A stretch of 49,729 nucleotides of DNA from a virus. Position 1 is the stretch's first letter, and each line of letters begins with the position of its first letter. A program made the position numbers and the translations under genes. The stretch lies in the IMG/VR virus record IMGVR_UViG_3300022818_000040, positions 1-49,729 of that record. One strand, 5' to 3'. Of this stretch, positions 26,624 to 34,294 are shown in pieces. The notes under the pieces were generated by a model that saw only the letters and a program-made list of their open reading frames with translations, searched no databases and was not told the DNA's origin.

Positions 26624-26700
26624 CTCCAGAGGGGCTATGACTAATATGAGATATTGGACATTTCATAGACTTGTCAGTGGGTTAGCCCCTCTGCTTTTTA
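26624..26700 (+). ncRNA. Compact multi-stem structured RNA candidate
   Basis: Outer stem AGAGGGGCTA (26628-26637) pairs perfectly with TAGCCCCTCT (26683-26692). Inside, TGAC (26638-26641) pairs with GTCA (26673-26676) and AATAT/ATATT (26643-26647/26651-26655) closes a GAG loop. A TTTTT run follows the outer stem. The gap (26517-26725) holds no convincing gene. This could be a small RNA with its own terminator or a cis-acting mRNA element. It matches no class I can name. Confidence 0.5.
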
Positions 26701-26725
26701 AAACCTGCATCATAAGGAAGAATAT

Positions 26726-26917
26726 ATGAGAATGAATAAAAGGAGGCGCTTTGAGTTAAAAATGCTGAAATTTAAGAAAAGATTAAAGCAATTATGCTTA
26801 AAAGACAAAGAAGGCGCTTTCTATGCTTATCGTTCTCACGGTAGTCCTTGCAGTTGTTATATGTGCAGTCCGTATAAATATAAAAGAAAGAAACATAAAA
26901 TAATTATTGAATTATGA
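26726..26917 (+). CDS. Basic protein with PCSCYMC motif
   Basis: 63 residues, about a third Lys/Arg. The segment SHGSPCSCYMCSPYKY contains CxCxxC and resembles the small PCSCxMC proteins found widely in bacteria and their phages, of unknown function. It overlaps the next gene by 4 nt (ATGA). Confidence 0.65.
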   Translation: MRMNKRRRFELKMLKFKKRLKQLCLKDKEGAFYAYRSHGSPCSCYMCSPYKYKRKKHKIIIEL

Positions 26918-27369
26918 AACACTTTACATTTTTTAAGTTATTTCCGTTTTACTTGACAGGAAAAGCTGTCAAGTGCGAAAGAAAAAAAGCAATATTTGTC
27001 AAGTTACTATTAATTATTCTCCTATTAATCTCGGCACGAGTATATTCGCAAACGGACACTCTAAAACCTTATTGTTTTTCAGCAGAGCAAATCCGCTTAA
27101 TTGCAAATGACAAACTTGAACTCAAATATTTACAGGGTGAAATTAAACTCTGGTTTGCAAAGGACAGCTTATCACAAATTGTGATAAGCGATTTGAAACA
27201 GATTGTTAAATCTGAAAAGGATATTAACATAAGTAAAGAGAAACAAATCATTTTACTTGAGGCACGTCCGCAGGTAATAGAGAATAAAGCAAACTGGACT
27301 TTTTGGCATTTAATTGGGGCGGTAATATTAACAGGAATTTCAATTTATGCAGGTACGCAAATAAAGTAA
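26914..27369 (+). CDS. Membrane-tethered periplasmic protein (spanin-like)
   Basis: 151 residues. A basic N-terminal extension is followed by a hydrophobic stretch (VKLLLIILLLISARVYSQ, ~30-47) that reads as a signal peptide, a ~70-residue charged coiled coil, and a C-terminal membrane helix (WHLIGAVILTGISIYAG). Two anchors around a periplasmic coil resemble a unimolecular spanin. The gene also contains an 8-bp hairpin (26952-26973) and a 23-bp palindrome. Confidence 0.55.
   Translation: MKHFTFFKLFPFYLTGKAVKCERKKAIFVKLLLIILLLISARVYSQTDTLKPYCFSAEQIRLIANDKLELKYLQGEIKLWFAKDSLSQIVISDLKQIVKSEKDINISKEKQIILLEARPQVIENKANWTFWHLIGAVILTGISIYAGTQIK
27167..27189. promoter_or_regulatory. 23-bp perfect palindrome, operator-like
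   Basis: GCTTATCACAA (27167-27177) and TTGTGATAAGC (27179-27189) are perfect inverted repeats around one base. It lies inside the coding sequence of the membrane-tethered protein. Perfect half-sites of 11 bp are typical of dimeric repressor sites; a codon-level coincidence cannot be excluded. Confidence 0.45.
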
Positions 27370-27476
27370 GGTATAATACCAAAAGGTATAATGCTAATTA
27401 ACATAAACAAAATGCTATGGTTGGTACAGCACAATAAGCTATATGCTAATATTTAATAAATCTTAAAAACAAAAAA

Positions 27477-27695
27477 ATGATAACAAAATATTTTCATCAT
27501 AGAGAAGAAGTTTCCGTCAGAGAAGAGTTAAAGGGCAAACACACAGAACACTGCCTTTGTTATTCTAATTGTAAATATTTCAAACCCACCGAAGAAGATA
27601 ATTGTGAAATAGCACAGGAATTATATGGAATTGATGTCAAGTATAATCTCGTTACTCCTGTTTGGGAATGTCCGAAATTTAAATGTATATGCTAA
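27477..27695 (+). CDS. Cys-rich conserved-type phage protein
   Basis: 72 residues with Cys at HCLCYSNCKYF, DNCEIAQELY and VWECPKFKCIC, enough for one or two zinc sites. The pattern HC.C..C..FKP...NC.IAQ.LY..........TPVWECP is one I associate with small phage and bacterial proteins of unknown role. Preceded by a 107-nt gap in which I see no gene or clear motif. Confidence 0.6.
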   Translation: MITKYFHHREEVSVREELKGKHTEHCLCYSNCKYFKPTEEDNCEIAQELYGIDVKYNLVTPVWECPKFKCIC

Positions 27696-27759
27696 TAATT
27701 ATACCCATACGGGTACTAAAAGTACAAGGAAATTATACTATGAGGAGCTAAGTAAACAT

Positions 27760-28041
27760 ATGACTACTAAACTAAACAAACACATTCAGATTATTCTCAA
27801 AGAAATGTGTAAACGTGTTAAAGCACCTTACTCTAAAATAGACTTCAAAAAAGATGACTGGTTTATGGATTACAAGTGGACAGAGAAGCAAGAAAATGAT
27901 TTTGCAAAATGGTTAATGGAATATATGAAAACAAATCCCGAAGCAAGAAGGCAACTAATGAGAATTGACCATAAAGATTGGGCAGGCAAATTTGCAAATG
28001 ATTTTATCGGTAATTATGGATGGAGTTATTTTGAAAAGTAA
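27760..28041 (+). CDS. Small hypothetical protein, Trp-rich
   Basis: 93 residues from the ATG at 27760, chosen because AGGAG lies 12 nt upstream; the longer frame from 27625 overlaps the previous gene and gives implausible sequence. Basic N-terminal half, then DDWFMDYKWTEKQENDFAKW, which resembles short proteins carrying a K.W...E.DFA.W pattern in related phages. No catalytic motif. Confidence 0.6.
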   Translation: MTTKLNKHIQIILKEMCKRVKAPYSKIDFKKDDWFMDYKWTEKQENDFAKWLMEYMKTNPEARRQLMRIDHKDWAGKFANDFIGNYGWSYFEK

Positions 28042-28410
28042 AAGTAGATATGTTTTCAACACAATTCAGAAGAGTTACATACTTAAAATATGTATGCACA
28101 ATAAAAATTTAAACGACCATCAACTACCTTTGGTTAGAACCAAAACATCAAAAATAGCGAAAAAAGTCCATATATGCGAAATTTGACAGATTTCAAAGAT
28201 TAAAAAACGCTTAAGGATTTGATACATACTTCCAGTGGAGTGATAGATTTCAATTCCTACCCCATATAAGTCTAATTTGCCACCAAAAGAACAGGCGTAA
28301 AGCGAGGTGAATGATAACAGAAAATACGTATGCTAACTTGTATCTTGATTATTATATAATATATATGTATATTCCGTATAAGAATTATTTATAAATTATA
28401 TACTATTATA
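28042..28410. other. 369-nt gap without a convincing gene
   Basis: No frame with a ribosome-binding site is present. 28190-28330 is less AT-rich than its surroundings and contains TTTGCCACCA, which first suggested a tRNA end but has no matching arms. 28345-28410 is extremely AT-rich (TATATAATATATATGTATAT). The stretch may hold a promoter or control region for the methyltransferase genes that follow. Confidence 0.5.
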
Positions 28411-28542
28411 ATGGTAAAATTTAAAGTGTTATTCAGTTTCTTAATTCCGATAAATCTTTTAAATAAAATCCGTACTGAAGCAAAAGAAAACGGTCTTACA
28501 GTTTCGGAACTAATTAGGAAAATATTGGGGGATTATTTTTAA
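28411..28542 (+). CDS. 43-residue ribbon-helix-helix-like protein
   Basis: Starts MVKFKVLFSFLIPINLLNKI and contains NKIRTEAKENGLTVSELIRK, a typical second-helix pattern of Arc/CopG-type DNA-binding proteins (short beta strand, helix, Gly turn, helix). The stop directly abuts the ATG of the methyltransferase gene at 28543, so the two are probably co-translated. It may regulate the methyltransferase or its own AT-rich upstream region. Confidence 0.6.
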   Translation: MVKFKVLFSFLIPINLLNKIRTEAKENGLTVSELIRKILGDYF

Positions 28543-29346
28543 ATGCTTGAACTTAATAAAATAATATGCGGAGAAAGTTCCGAAATACTAAGACATTTCC
28601 CTTATGACTGTATAGATTTAACGGTTACAAGTCCACCTTACGATAATTTAAGAAACTACAACGGATATGAATTTGACTTTGAAGCAATAGCAAATGAATT
28701 ATTCAAAGTTACAAAGCCCGGCGGTGTAGTTGTTTGGGTTGTTGGTGATGCTACAATTAACGGAAGTGAAACAGGCACAAGTTTTCAACAAGCACTTTAT
28801 TTTAAAGAAATAGGATTTAATCTGCACGATACAATGATATATGCGAAAAACGGTTTTTCAAATCCTTCAAGCAATCGGTATCATCAAGTATTTGAATATA
28901 TGTTTGTGTTTAGTAAAAATATTCCGAAAACATTTAATCCCATAAAGGATAAAAAAAACTTATGGGAAACTTGGGGAGTTAATACAAGCAGACAAAAAAA
29001 TGGTGAATTAGAAGAAAAGAAAAAAAGAAAAAGTTATGTTGGTGAATTGGGTATGAGATATAATATTTGGAATTTTAATGTTGGCGGTTCTGGAATGTCA
29101 ACAAAAGATGATTTGGCGTTGAACCATCCTGCAACTTTTCCCGAAAAACTTGCACAAGACCATATTTACAGTTGGAGTAATGAGGGTGATTTAGTTCTTG
29201 ACCCATTCTGCGGAAGTGGTACAACATTAAAAATGGCTCACTTACAAAATAGAAAATTCATAGGAATAGATATTTCGAAAGAATATTGTGAATTAGCAGA
29301 AAAAAGAATTAATCCTTATTTAATGCAAGAAAAACTTATTTATTAA
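28543..29346 (+). CDS. DNA methyltransferase (N6-adenine/N4-cytosine type) 1
   Basis: 267 residues. TSPPYDNLRNY (29-39) is the catalytic motif IV with SPPY, and LDPFCGSGTTLK near residue 220 is the AdoMet-binding motif I, so the order is the beta class (IV before I). This class methylates exocyclic amines of adenine or cytosine. The C-terminus LAEKRINPYLMQEKL is nearly identical to that of the enzyme at 35177. It has no restriction partner beside it, which suggests self-protection against host restriction or epigenetic control. Confidence 0.9.
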   Translation: MLELNKIICGESSEILRHFPYDCIDLTVTSPPYDNLRNYNGYEFDFEAIANELFKVTKPGGVVVWVVGDATINGSETGTSFQQALYFKEIGFNLHDTMIYAKNGFSNPSSNRYHQVFEYMFVFSKNIPKTFNPIKDKKNLWETWGVNTSRQKNGELEEKKKRKSYVGELGMRYNIWNFNVGGSGMSTKDDLALNHPATFPEKLAQDHIYSWSNEGDLVLDPFCGSGTTLKMAHLQNRKFIGIDISKEYCELAEKRINPYLMQEKLIY

Positions 29347-29393
29347 AGTTCCAATTTTCAGAAAATAAATAAAAATATATTTTCGTTTTGCTA

Positions 29394-29424
29394 TTGACTT
29401 TCAAATGTAACAATGTTAATTTTA
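29394..29424 (+). promoter_or_regulatory. Candidate Bacteroidota-type promoter
   Basis: TTG at 29394-29396 and TAATTTTA at 29417-29424, spaced 20 nt, approximate the -33 TTG / -7 TAnnTTTG promoter of this host group (last base differs). It lies in the 103-nt gap before the ribbon-helix-helix gene at 29450. Confidence 0.35.
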
Positions 29425-29449
29425 CCATAGAAATTAAAAACAAATAAAA

Positions 29450-29635
29450 ATGGACACAAGATTAACAATAGAAATTCCCCTCTCTTTAAAGAAACAACTC
29501 AACGCCATTACGGGGTTAGAGGGTATTTCTTTAAAAGATTATCTTTTAAATCTGATTGAAAAGGATTTAAAAAAAAGAAAACCCGTAACTCTTAACTGTA
29601 ATGATTCAGGAATATCAATTGCAAAACAACAATGA
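29450..29635 (+). CDS. Ribbon-helix-helix protein
   Basis: 61 residues. RLTIEIPLSLKKQLNAITG (strand plus helix A) and SLKDYLLNLIEKDLKKRK (helix B) fit the Arc/CopG fold. It ends 4 nt inside the GIY-YIG gene (ATGA). Likely a local repressor of the operon it opens. Confidence 0.65.
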   Translation: MDTRLTIEIPLSLKKQLNAITGLEGISLKDYLLNLIEKDLKKRKPVTLNCNDSGISIAKQQ

Positions 29636-29907
29636 ATATAGAGTATGAAACACATTTTGTTTATTGTTTATCTTGTGATAAGAAAATATTTTATATCGGG
29701 ATTACCGATAATCCAATCACGAGATTTTCTGCACACAAAAGGCGATTCGGTAAATATAAAAATTTCGAATTAAATATTATGGGTATATTTGAACACAAAC
29801 ATCAAAGTTTAAAATTCGAGAAAATAATGATAGAGAAGTTTAGCATATTATACGATTTAAAAAATTCTCAAAGACATTACTTAATAAAGGTTAAAAGAAC
29901 AAGATGA
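29632..29907 (+). CDS. GIY-YIG endonuclease domain protein
   Basis: 91 residues, essentially one domain. VYCL (10-13) stands for the GIY strand, FYIGITDNPITRF gives YIG (21-23) with Arg31, then AHKRR, and Glu63 (KFEK) is the metal-binding Glu. Such proteins act as homing nucleases or DNA processing enzymes. There is no visible DNA-binding extension. It overlaps the genes on both sides by 4 nt, so it belongs to the operon rather than to an insertion. Confidence 0.8.
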   Translation: MNIEYETHFVYCLSCDKKIFYIGITDNPITRFSAHKRRFGKYKNFELNIMGIFEHKHQSLKFEKIMIEKFSILYDLKNSQRHYLIKVKRTR

Positions 29908-29990
29908 AAGAAAACATAATCATCCACACTGAAAAAGTAGTTATAAATCCATTTTCAAAATTATTCAGAAGGGCAAAAGCAAAATGTTGA
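29904..29990 (+). CDS. 28-residue peptide
   Basis: ATG overlaps the previous stop (ATGA) and its stop lies 7 nt inside the next gene. The product MKENIIIHTEKVVINPFSKL then ends basic (FRRAKAKC). Supported only by its fit in the overlapping operon. Confidence 0.35.
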   Translation: MKENIIIHTEKVVINPFSKLFRRAKAKC

Positions 29991-30181
29991 AAGAATCAAA
30001 AACGGCATTAGGGTTGATAATGTTAATGGCTATGAGTGGTATGCCACAAGGGAAACCAATGTATTCAACAAAAGTAAAATGTGGGAATTGTGGAAAATCT
30101 TTTGAAAGAACTAAAACTATTATAAAATACGGTAAAAGAGTTTGTTCCAAATGTTTCGATAATTTTAAGGAGAACAAATGA
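29984..30181 (+). CDS. Zinc-ribbon miniprotein
   Basis: 65 residues. The hydrophobic Met-rich start (LGLIMLMAMSGMPQG) precedes CGNCGKSFERTKTIIKYGKR and CSKC, a classic CxxC-18-CxxC zinc ribbon. It overlaps the next gene by 4 nt. Possibly a nucleic-acid-binding or adaptor protein. Confidence 0.65.
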   Translation: MLKESKTALGLIMLMAMSGMPQGKPMYSTKVKCGNCGKSFERTKTIIKYGKRVCSKCFDNFKENK

Positions 30182-30627
30182 TTAACGGATTCGAGAAAGA
30201 AACCAAACCTTTAACTGAAAACGAACTCGATAAAGTCGTTCCGGCAGTTGTTGAAATTCTCAAAACAAAAAGGGGAAGTGTATCTGCTATAAAGAATTTT
30301 GAAATTTCAGATTTATTATTCAAAGATAACAATTTAGTATGTGTTGGCGAAAGAATACGGGCAGTCATTCACTATATCAGAGTAAACCATTTAATCAAAT
30401 GTCTTGTGGCAAGTTCAAAAGGTTATTTCATAGAACCGGATATAAAGAAACTTAAAGATTATGAAAATTCACTTTGGGGCAGGGAAGCATCTATTCAAAA
30501 TGTAAGATTAGCATTGCATCAGAATATAAAAGAAGTTGAGAATCAGGCGGGGGGCTGTAAATTCTCGGATATAAAAACAAGTAACAATAAGTTTTATCGG
30601 GAATATCAAGAAACAATTTTTTCATAA
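30178..30627 (+). CDS. Winged-helix-like protein
   Basis: 149 residues. Residues ~18-85 (VVPAVVEILKTKRGSVSAIK, GERIRAVIHYIRVNHLIKCL, GYFIEPD) fit a winged helix followed by a wing hairpin, as in small phage regulators. The C-terminal half is charged and helical. Likely DNA-binding. It starts 4 nt inside the gene before. Confidence 0.55.
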   Translation: MINGFEKETKPLTENELDKVVPAVVEILKTKRGSVSAIKNFEISDLLFKDNNLVCVGERIRAVIHYIRVNHLIKCLVASSKGYFIEPDIKKLKDYENSLWGREASIQNVRLALHQNIKEVENQAGGCKFSDIKTSNNKFYREYQETIFS

Positions 30628-30649
30628 AACTAAACAAAGGGAGAAAGTT

Positions 30650-30856
30650 ATGAAAAAATGTAATATTTGTAATGAAAACGAACTCAACGATGAGGAAGTT
30701 GAAAATCAATTTTCTGTTTGTGAAAATTGTAAAAATGAAATGGAGAGTCATTCATCTTGTTGTTCGACCTCAATTTATCCCGATACTGATATTTGTAGTT
30801 CTTGTAAAGACCACTGCGATACCGCTTGGGATTCATATATCCAAGAACTAAAATAA
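30650..30856 (+). CDS. Cys-rich acidic zinc protein
   Basis: 68 residues with ten Cys in pairs: KKCNICNEN, VCENCKNE, SSCCSTS, ICSSCKDHC. Probably two zinc sites. A good ribosome-binding site (AAAGGGAG) precedes it. Function unknown. Confidence 0.6.
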   Translation: MKKCNICNENELNDEEVENQFSVCENCKNEMESHSSCCSTSIYPDTDICSSCKDHCDTAWDSYIQELK

Positions 30857-30873
30857 ATTTTAAAACTAAAACT

Positions 30874-31218
30874 ATGAAAATAAAAATTAAAAAAGAAATA
30901 ACGGCTTATGCGAATATATATAAAAATGGTCTATACCTTCACGAAAATATAGAAAATGCAAAAGGGGGTTGTTGTTTAGATATGGTTGTTGCTAAATTAG
31001 TCGAACTCAAGGGTACTTATGAAGTCGAAGAAGAATGGCAACCGAAAGAGGGGGAGAAGGTATTTAAAATTTTGCTTCATAACGATATTTTAATTACGGA
31101 AACCAGATTTCTCAATAATTTTGATTGCAATTATAACAAATACAATCTCATATTCCCTACACGTGAACTTGCAGAAGCAAGATTAAAGGAAATACAAGAA
31201 TTTTTAACAAAGGAGTAA
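30874..31218 (+). CDS. Hypothetical protein
   Basis: 114 residues from the ATG at 30874, preferred over an upstream in-frame ATG at 30826 that overlaps the Cys-rich gene. Basic start, then a beta-rich middle with GGCCLDMV and a Glu/Lys-rich end. No family recognised. Confidence 0.55.
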   Translation: MKIKIKKEITAYANIYKNGLYLHENIENAKGGCCLDMVVAKLVELKGTYEVEEEWQPKEGEKVFKILLHNDILITETRFLNNFDCNYNKYNLIFPTRELAEARLKEIQEFLTKE

Positions 31219-31223
31219 AAATA

Positions 31224-31604
31224 ATGGCACGTTATTTAATCAAATCAAACGAAATGCTTAATGACAGGCAATTTGTTGAGTATGCAATTTCAAAAGGTCT
31301 AATTTACAGTTCAGATGGTGAATTTTATGTTTGCGAAAACGAATGTATAGATAATGTGGAATGGTATTTCAAGGGTTTCGTTGATAAAAAACAAATTTTC
31401 GTTGATTCAATAATTGCAAGTTTCAGCGATAACAAGGAGAGACTTGTCAGCGAGTTGAAAAACTCGATTTATAAATTCAACACCGAAGAAATTGATGAAA
31501 TCATTAATGAAGCAGATTTGGAGTTTCCGGAAGAAAAACCCTGCAACTTAAAAGAAAGAATTTACAACATCACAAAAATGGCATTTCCAACAATGATTTT
31601 ATAA
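31224..31604 (+). CDS. Hypothetical protein
   Basis: 126 residues, acidic, helical C-terminal half. The N-terminus (MLNDRQFVEYAISKGLIYSS) hints at a small helix-turn-helix, without certainty. A good ribosome-binding site (AAGGAG) lies upstream. No family recognised. Confidence 0.55.
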   Translation: MARYLIKSNEMLNDRQFVEYAISKGLIYSSDGEFYVCENECIDNVEWYFKGFVDKKQIFVDSIIASFSDNKERLVSELKNSIYKFNTEEIDEIINEADLEFPEEKPCNLKERIYNITKMAFPTMIL

Positions 31605-31629
31605 ATAAAAACTAAAGGAGAAAATAAAA

Positions 31630-31689
31630 ATGGACGGTCTTTTATTTATCGAAAAAATCTGTAAAAGGTTAAAAGATGAAAAACTATAA
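31630..31689 (+). CDS. 19-residue peptide
   Basis: MDGLLFIEKICKRLKDEKL, preceded by AAAGGAG at a fair distance and followed shortly by a terminator. It may be the last small gene of the operon or a chance frame. Confidence 0.35.
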   Translation: MDGLLFIEKICKRLKDEKL

Positions 31690-31730
31690 AACTCGGCTTT
31701 TAAGCTCAGGATATTAAATTAAAATCAAAA

Positions 31731-31768
31731 ATCCCCGATACTTCCAATTTGTACCGGGGATAATTTTT
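31731..31768 (+). terminator. Intrinsic terminator
   Basis: ATCCCCG (31731-31737) pairs with CGGGGAT (31755-31761), extended by TA/TA past one mismatch, and TTTTT follows at 31764-31768. It separates the accessory operon from the recombination/replication operon starting at 31789. Confidence 0.75.
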
Positions 31769-31788
31769 AAAACTATAACAAAACAAAA

Positions 31789-33030
31789 ATGGAAAAATCA
31801 GAAACAAAAAGCAATTTAGAGATGTTTGCTACTCCCATCAAAGCAAAAGACCACTTCATTAAAGCAAGTTTTGGGGGCTTTGCGGGCAGTGGTAAAACAA
31901 GAACAGCAACGGAATTAATAATCGGTTGCTATAAACTTATGCAAATCACAAAACCTTTACTTATCATTGATAACGAAAAAGGTTCTCGGTTCTTAATCCC
32001 TATGTTTGAAAAAAACGGTATCAAGGTATATATCAAAGAAACAACTCAATTAGCGGATATTCTCAAAGCATTTGAAATGCTTAACTCCGGTGAGATTGGC
32101 TTTCTCTTTGTAGATTCACTTTCAAAAGTATGGTATGAATATACAAGACAGTATAAAACAAGTAACAATAAGAAGTTTCTAACTTTACAGGACTGGGGGA
32201 AAATACTCCCCTCTTGGCAGGAACAGTTTTCTGATAAATTTGTCGAGTTAAACGGAAATTGTGTATTTACAGGCAGAGGCGGAAATACTTATGAAATGGA
32301 AGAAAATGAAGAAACACATAAAAAGGAATTTACAAAATCCGGTGTTAAAATGAAGTTAGCAGGTGAAACACCTTTCGAGCCGGATATAAACGTATGGATG
32401 GACTTGGAACAGGAGTTGAAAGACGGAAATCCTGTTGTCTGGAGAACTGCACAAATAATGAAAGACCGTTCAGGGCTTATTGATGGTATGCTTTTTAAGA
32501 ATCCCACGTTTGAAAATTTTAAACCTGTAATTGAATTTTTAATGAATGTCCCGGTTGGTGAAGTAGCCGGACAAAGTTCAACTGAAAATTTATCTCCGAA
32601 AGAATCAAGGGAATATTGGAAAATCAAAGAACGCAAAGAAAATGTTTTTTCTGAACTTAAAACCCTTTATGAAAAATATGCTTTCGGGGCTTCGGTTGAA
32701 TCAAAACAATTAAAAGCGGTTATTAATGAAAAGGTGTTTGGTTTTACTTCGGGGGATGCTATCAGTAATATGCCCGTTGAACTTTTAGAGCAAGGATTAG
32801 AAATGACAAAAATCATTTTAAAGAATCTTGAAAACTATACAGACCACAAAACGAAACTTGACTATGTGAATAAATACGATTTATCAGAGTTAAACGATGA
32901 AGTAAAAGAATTAACCGGAACATTCTCTCAAGACGATATATTTAAGGTTCCCGAAGATACTTCACAGCCGGTTTATACAATCCCCGAAATATCCCCACAG
33001 GATAAAAAAGAAAAGAAAACGAAGAAATAA
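31789..33030 (+). CDS. RecA-like AAA ATPase, Sak4-type recombination protein
   Basis: 413 residues. Walker A GGFAGSGKT (29-37) and Walker B GFLFVDS with Asp109, in the compact RecA-like core of phage Sak4-type single-strand annealing/recombination ATPases. An acidic, disordered C-terminal tail ends in Lys-rich KKEKKTKK. It shares its last base with the NinB-like gene, so the pair likely forms the phage recombination module. An ATPase that only resembles Sak4 is possible. Confidence 0.75.
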   Translation: MEKSETKSNLEMFATPIKAKDHFIKASFGGFAGSGKTRTATELIIGCYKLMQITKPLLIIDNEKGSRFLIPMFEKNGIKVYIKETTQLADILKAFEMLNSGEIGFLFVDSLSKVWYEYTRQYKTSNNKKFLTLQDWGKILPSWQEQFSDKFVELNGNCVFTGRGGNTYEMEENEETHKKEFTKSGVKMKLAGETPFEPDINVWMDLEQELKDGNPVVWRTAQIMKDRSGLIDGMLFKNPTFENFKPVIEFLMNVPVGEVAGQSSTENLSPKESREYWKIKERKENVFSELKTLYEKYAFGASVESKQLKAVINEKVFGFTSGDAISNMPVELLEQGLEMTKIILKNLENYTDHKTKLDYVNKYDLSELNDEVKELTGTFSQDDIFKVPEDTSQPVYTIPEISPQDKKEKKTKK

Positions 33031-33440
33031 TGTATTCAATTACAATTATACAGAGTGGCACACTTGAAAAGAAAGTTTCTGAAAAGATTAGGGATTTTTT
33101 AAAGTTGAACAATGGTAAAAGAATTTCCATTGAGATTAGAAAGTTCTATAAAAAACGTGGTATTCAGGCGAATCGGTATTATTGGGCGGTTGTTGTTAGG
33201 AATTGGGCTTTACATTATTTAGGAGACGAAGAAGCAATACAAGAAATGCACAGTTATCTGGGTGATTGGTATAGGAAAAGGGAGGGTGTAAACAAACTAA
33301 CAGGACAAATATTTGAATATACCCTCTCTACAACTGCAATGAATACGGTAGAGTTCAGTAGTTATGTGAATCAATGTATGTTAAAAGGTAATGAAGAAGG
33401 AATTGAATTTGAATGTTCGGAACATTTTTACGAAACTTAA
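33030..33440 (+). CDS. NinB-like recombination protein
   Basis: 136 residues. RGIQANRYYWAVVVRNWALH (52-71) with its basic lead-in corresponds to the R...QNxYYW.VV pattern of NinB/DUF1367-type proteins, and TAMNTVEFSSYVNQC fits their C-terminal helix. NinB binds single-stranded DNA and can replace RecFOR functions. Located directly after the Sak4-like ATPase. Confidence 0.6.
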   Translation: MYSITIIQSGTLEKKVSEKIRDFLKLNNGKRISIEIRKFYKKRGIQANRYYWAVVVRNWALHYLGDEEAIQEMHSYLGDWYRKREGVNKLTGQIFEYTLSTTAMNTVEFSSYVNQCMLKGNEEGIEFECSEHFYET

Positions 33441-33518
33441 AGCAGGGCGGAGAATTGCAAAAAAGAAGTGATGCTCTAACAATTTGAAACCCTGCAATTT
33501 AAAAGAAAGGAAAATAAA

Positions 33519-33779
33519 ATGACAGCAGAAGAATATTTAAAACGGGCATTATCAGAATTTGATGATAATGAAGATAGTAATGATAAATGTATTGCAGTAT
33601 TTATAAGAACAGTTAAAGCAATGGAAGATTTTGCGGAAATTAAATATGCTGAACGGATTAATCCGAATTGGAAAGAGGAATTGAAAAAATATTTTATGGA
33701 TAGATATTTCTTTTCTTCTGATTTTGCCAATAAAGAATTAAAAATTATTGAACAAATTATTTTCGGGAGTAAAAAATGA
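33519..33779 (+). CDS. Small acidic helical protein
   Basis: 86 residues, helical, with Asp/Glu-rich N-terminal half (DDNEDSNDK). It has a clear ribosome-binding site (AAAGGAAA) and overlaps the MazG-like gene by 4 nt. No family recognised. Confidence 0.55.
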   Translation: MTAEEYLKRALSEFDDNEDSNDKCIAVFIRTVKAMEDFAEIKYAERINPNWKEELKKYFMDRYFFSSDFANKELKIIEQIIFGSKK

Positions 33780-34072
33780 AAGATATATTTAAATTAATCG
33801 GAGTTTGGGCGGAAAATACATTTAAGAAATCAACGGAATATTCCTGTCATTTACATTTGCAGGAGGAAGTGAACGAATTACATATCGCATTAAGAGACCA
33901 TAACACTGAATCAATCAAGGAAGAAATTGCAGATTGTATGATTATATTAATTCACCTTTCATATAAATTTAAAATTGATGTTTTAGAAGAAATAATCAAT
34001 AAGCATTGTATTAATATGTTAAGTGATTGGAAATACAATGAAGATTTAGGTTATCACAAAAGAATTAAATAA
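33776..34072 (+). CDS. MazG-like nucleotide pyrophosphohydrolase
   Basis: 98 residues, a single all-alpha unit. LQEEVNEL (Glu30, Glu31, Glu34) and KEEIADCMIIL (Glu49/50, Asp53) form the EExxE...ExxD metal-binding signature. Such enzymes hydrolyse (d)NTPs to monophosphates and may lower ppGpp or clean dNTP pools during phage growth. Overlaps the gene before by 4 nt. Confidence 0.75.
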   Translation: MKDIFKLIGVWAENTFKKSTEYSCHLHLQEEVNELHIALRDHNTESIKEEIADCMIILIHLSYKFKIDVLEEIINKHCINMLSDWKYNEDLGYHKRIK

Positions 34073-34080
34073 AGGAGTAA

Positions 34081-34293
34081 ATGATGAAATACATAAACAA
34101 CAAAATAGCAAATTGTAACGGTGAAACTCCTCCGAAATTAGCGGACTGTAAAACCTGTAATTTTTTCTTTGACTGTGAGAAAAGGAAAACACTGTTTACG
34201 TCTTGTCAGGATGATAAGCCGAAAGGATTAGCAGTAATAATTTCGATTGCAGTTGTAACAATTTTTTCAATAATAATTTATTTAAGTTTTTAA
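34081..34293 (+). CDS. Cys-containing protein with C-terminal membrane helix
   Basis: 70 residues (69 if the ATG at 34084 is used, better spaced from the AAAGGAG site). Cys pattern LADCKTCNFFFDCEKRK could bind zinc; the last ~20 residues (LAVIISIAVVTIFSIIIYLS) are a membrane anchor. Tail-anchored topology. Function unknown. Confidence 0.55.
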   Translation: MMKYINNKIANCNGETPPKLADCKTCNFFFDCEKRKTLFTSCQDDKPKGLAVIISIAVVTIFSIIIYLSF

Positions 34294-34294
34294 A

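Noticed and set aside
27965-28186. 73-codon frame overlapping the end of the Trp-rich small gene
   Set aside because: Out of frame with a better gene over a third of its length, and no start signal.
28190-28295. tRNA-like stretch ending in GCCACCA
   Set aside because: A TTCAATT loop-like sequence and a CCA end are present, but the T-arm, anticodon and acceptor stems cannot be paired.
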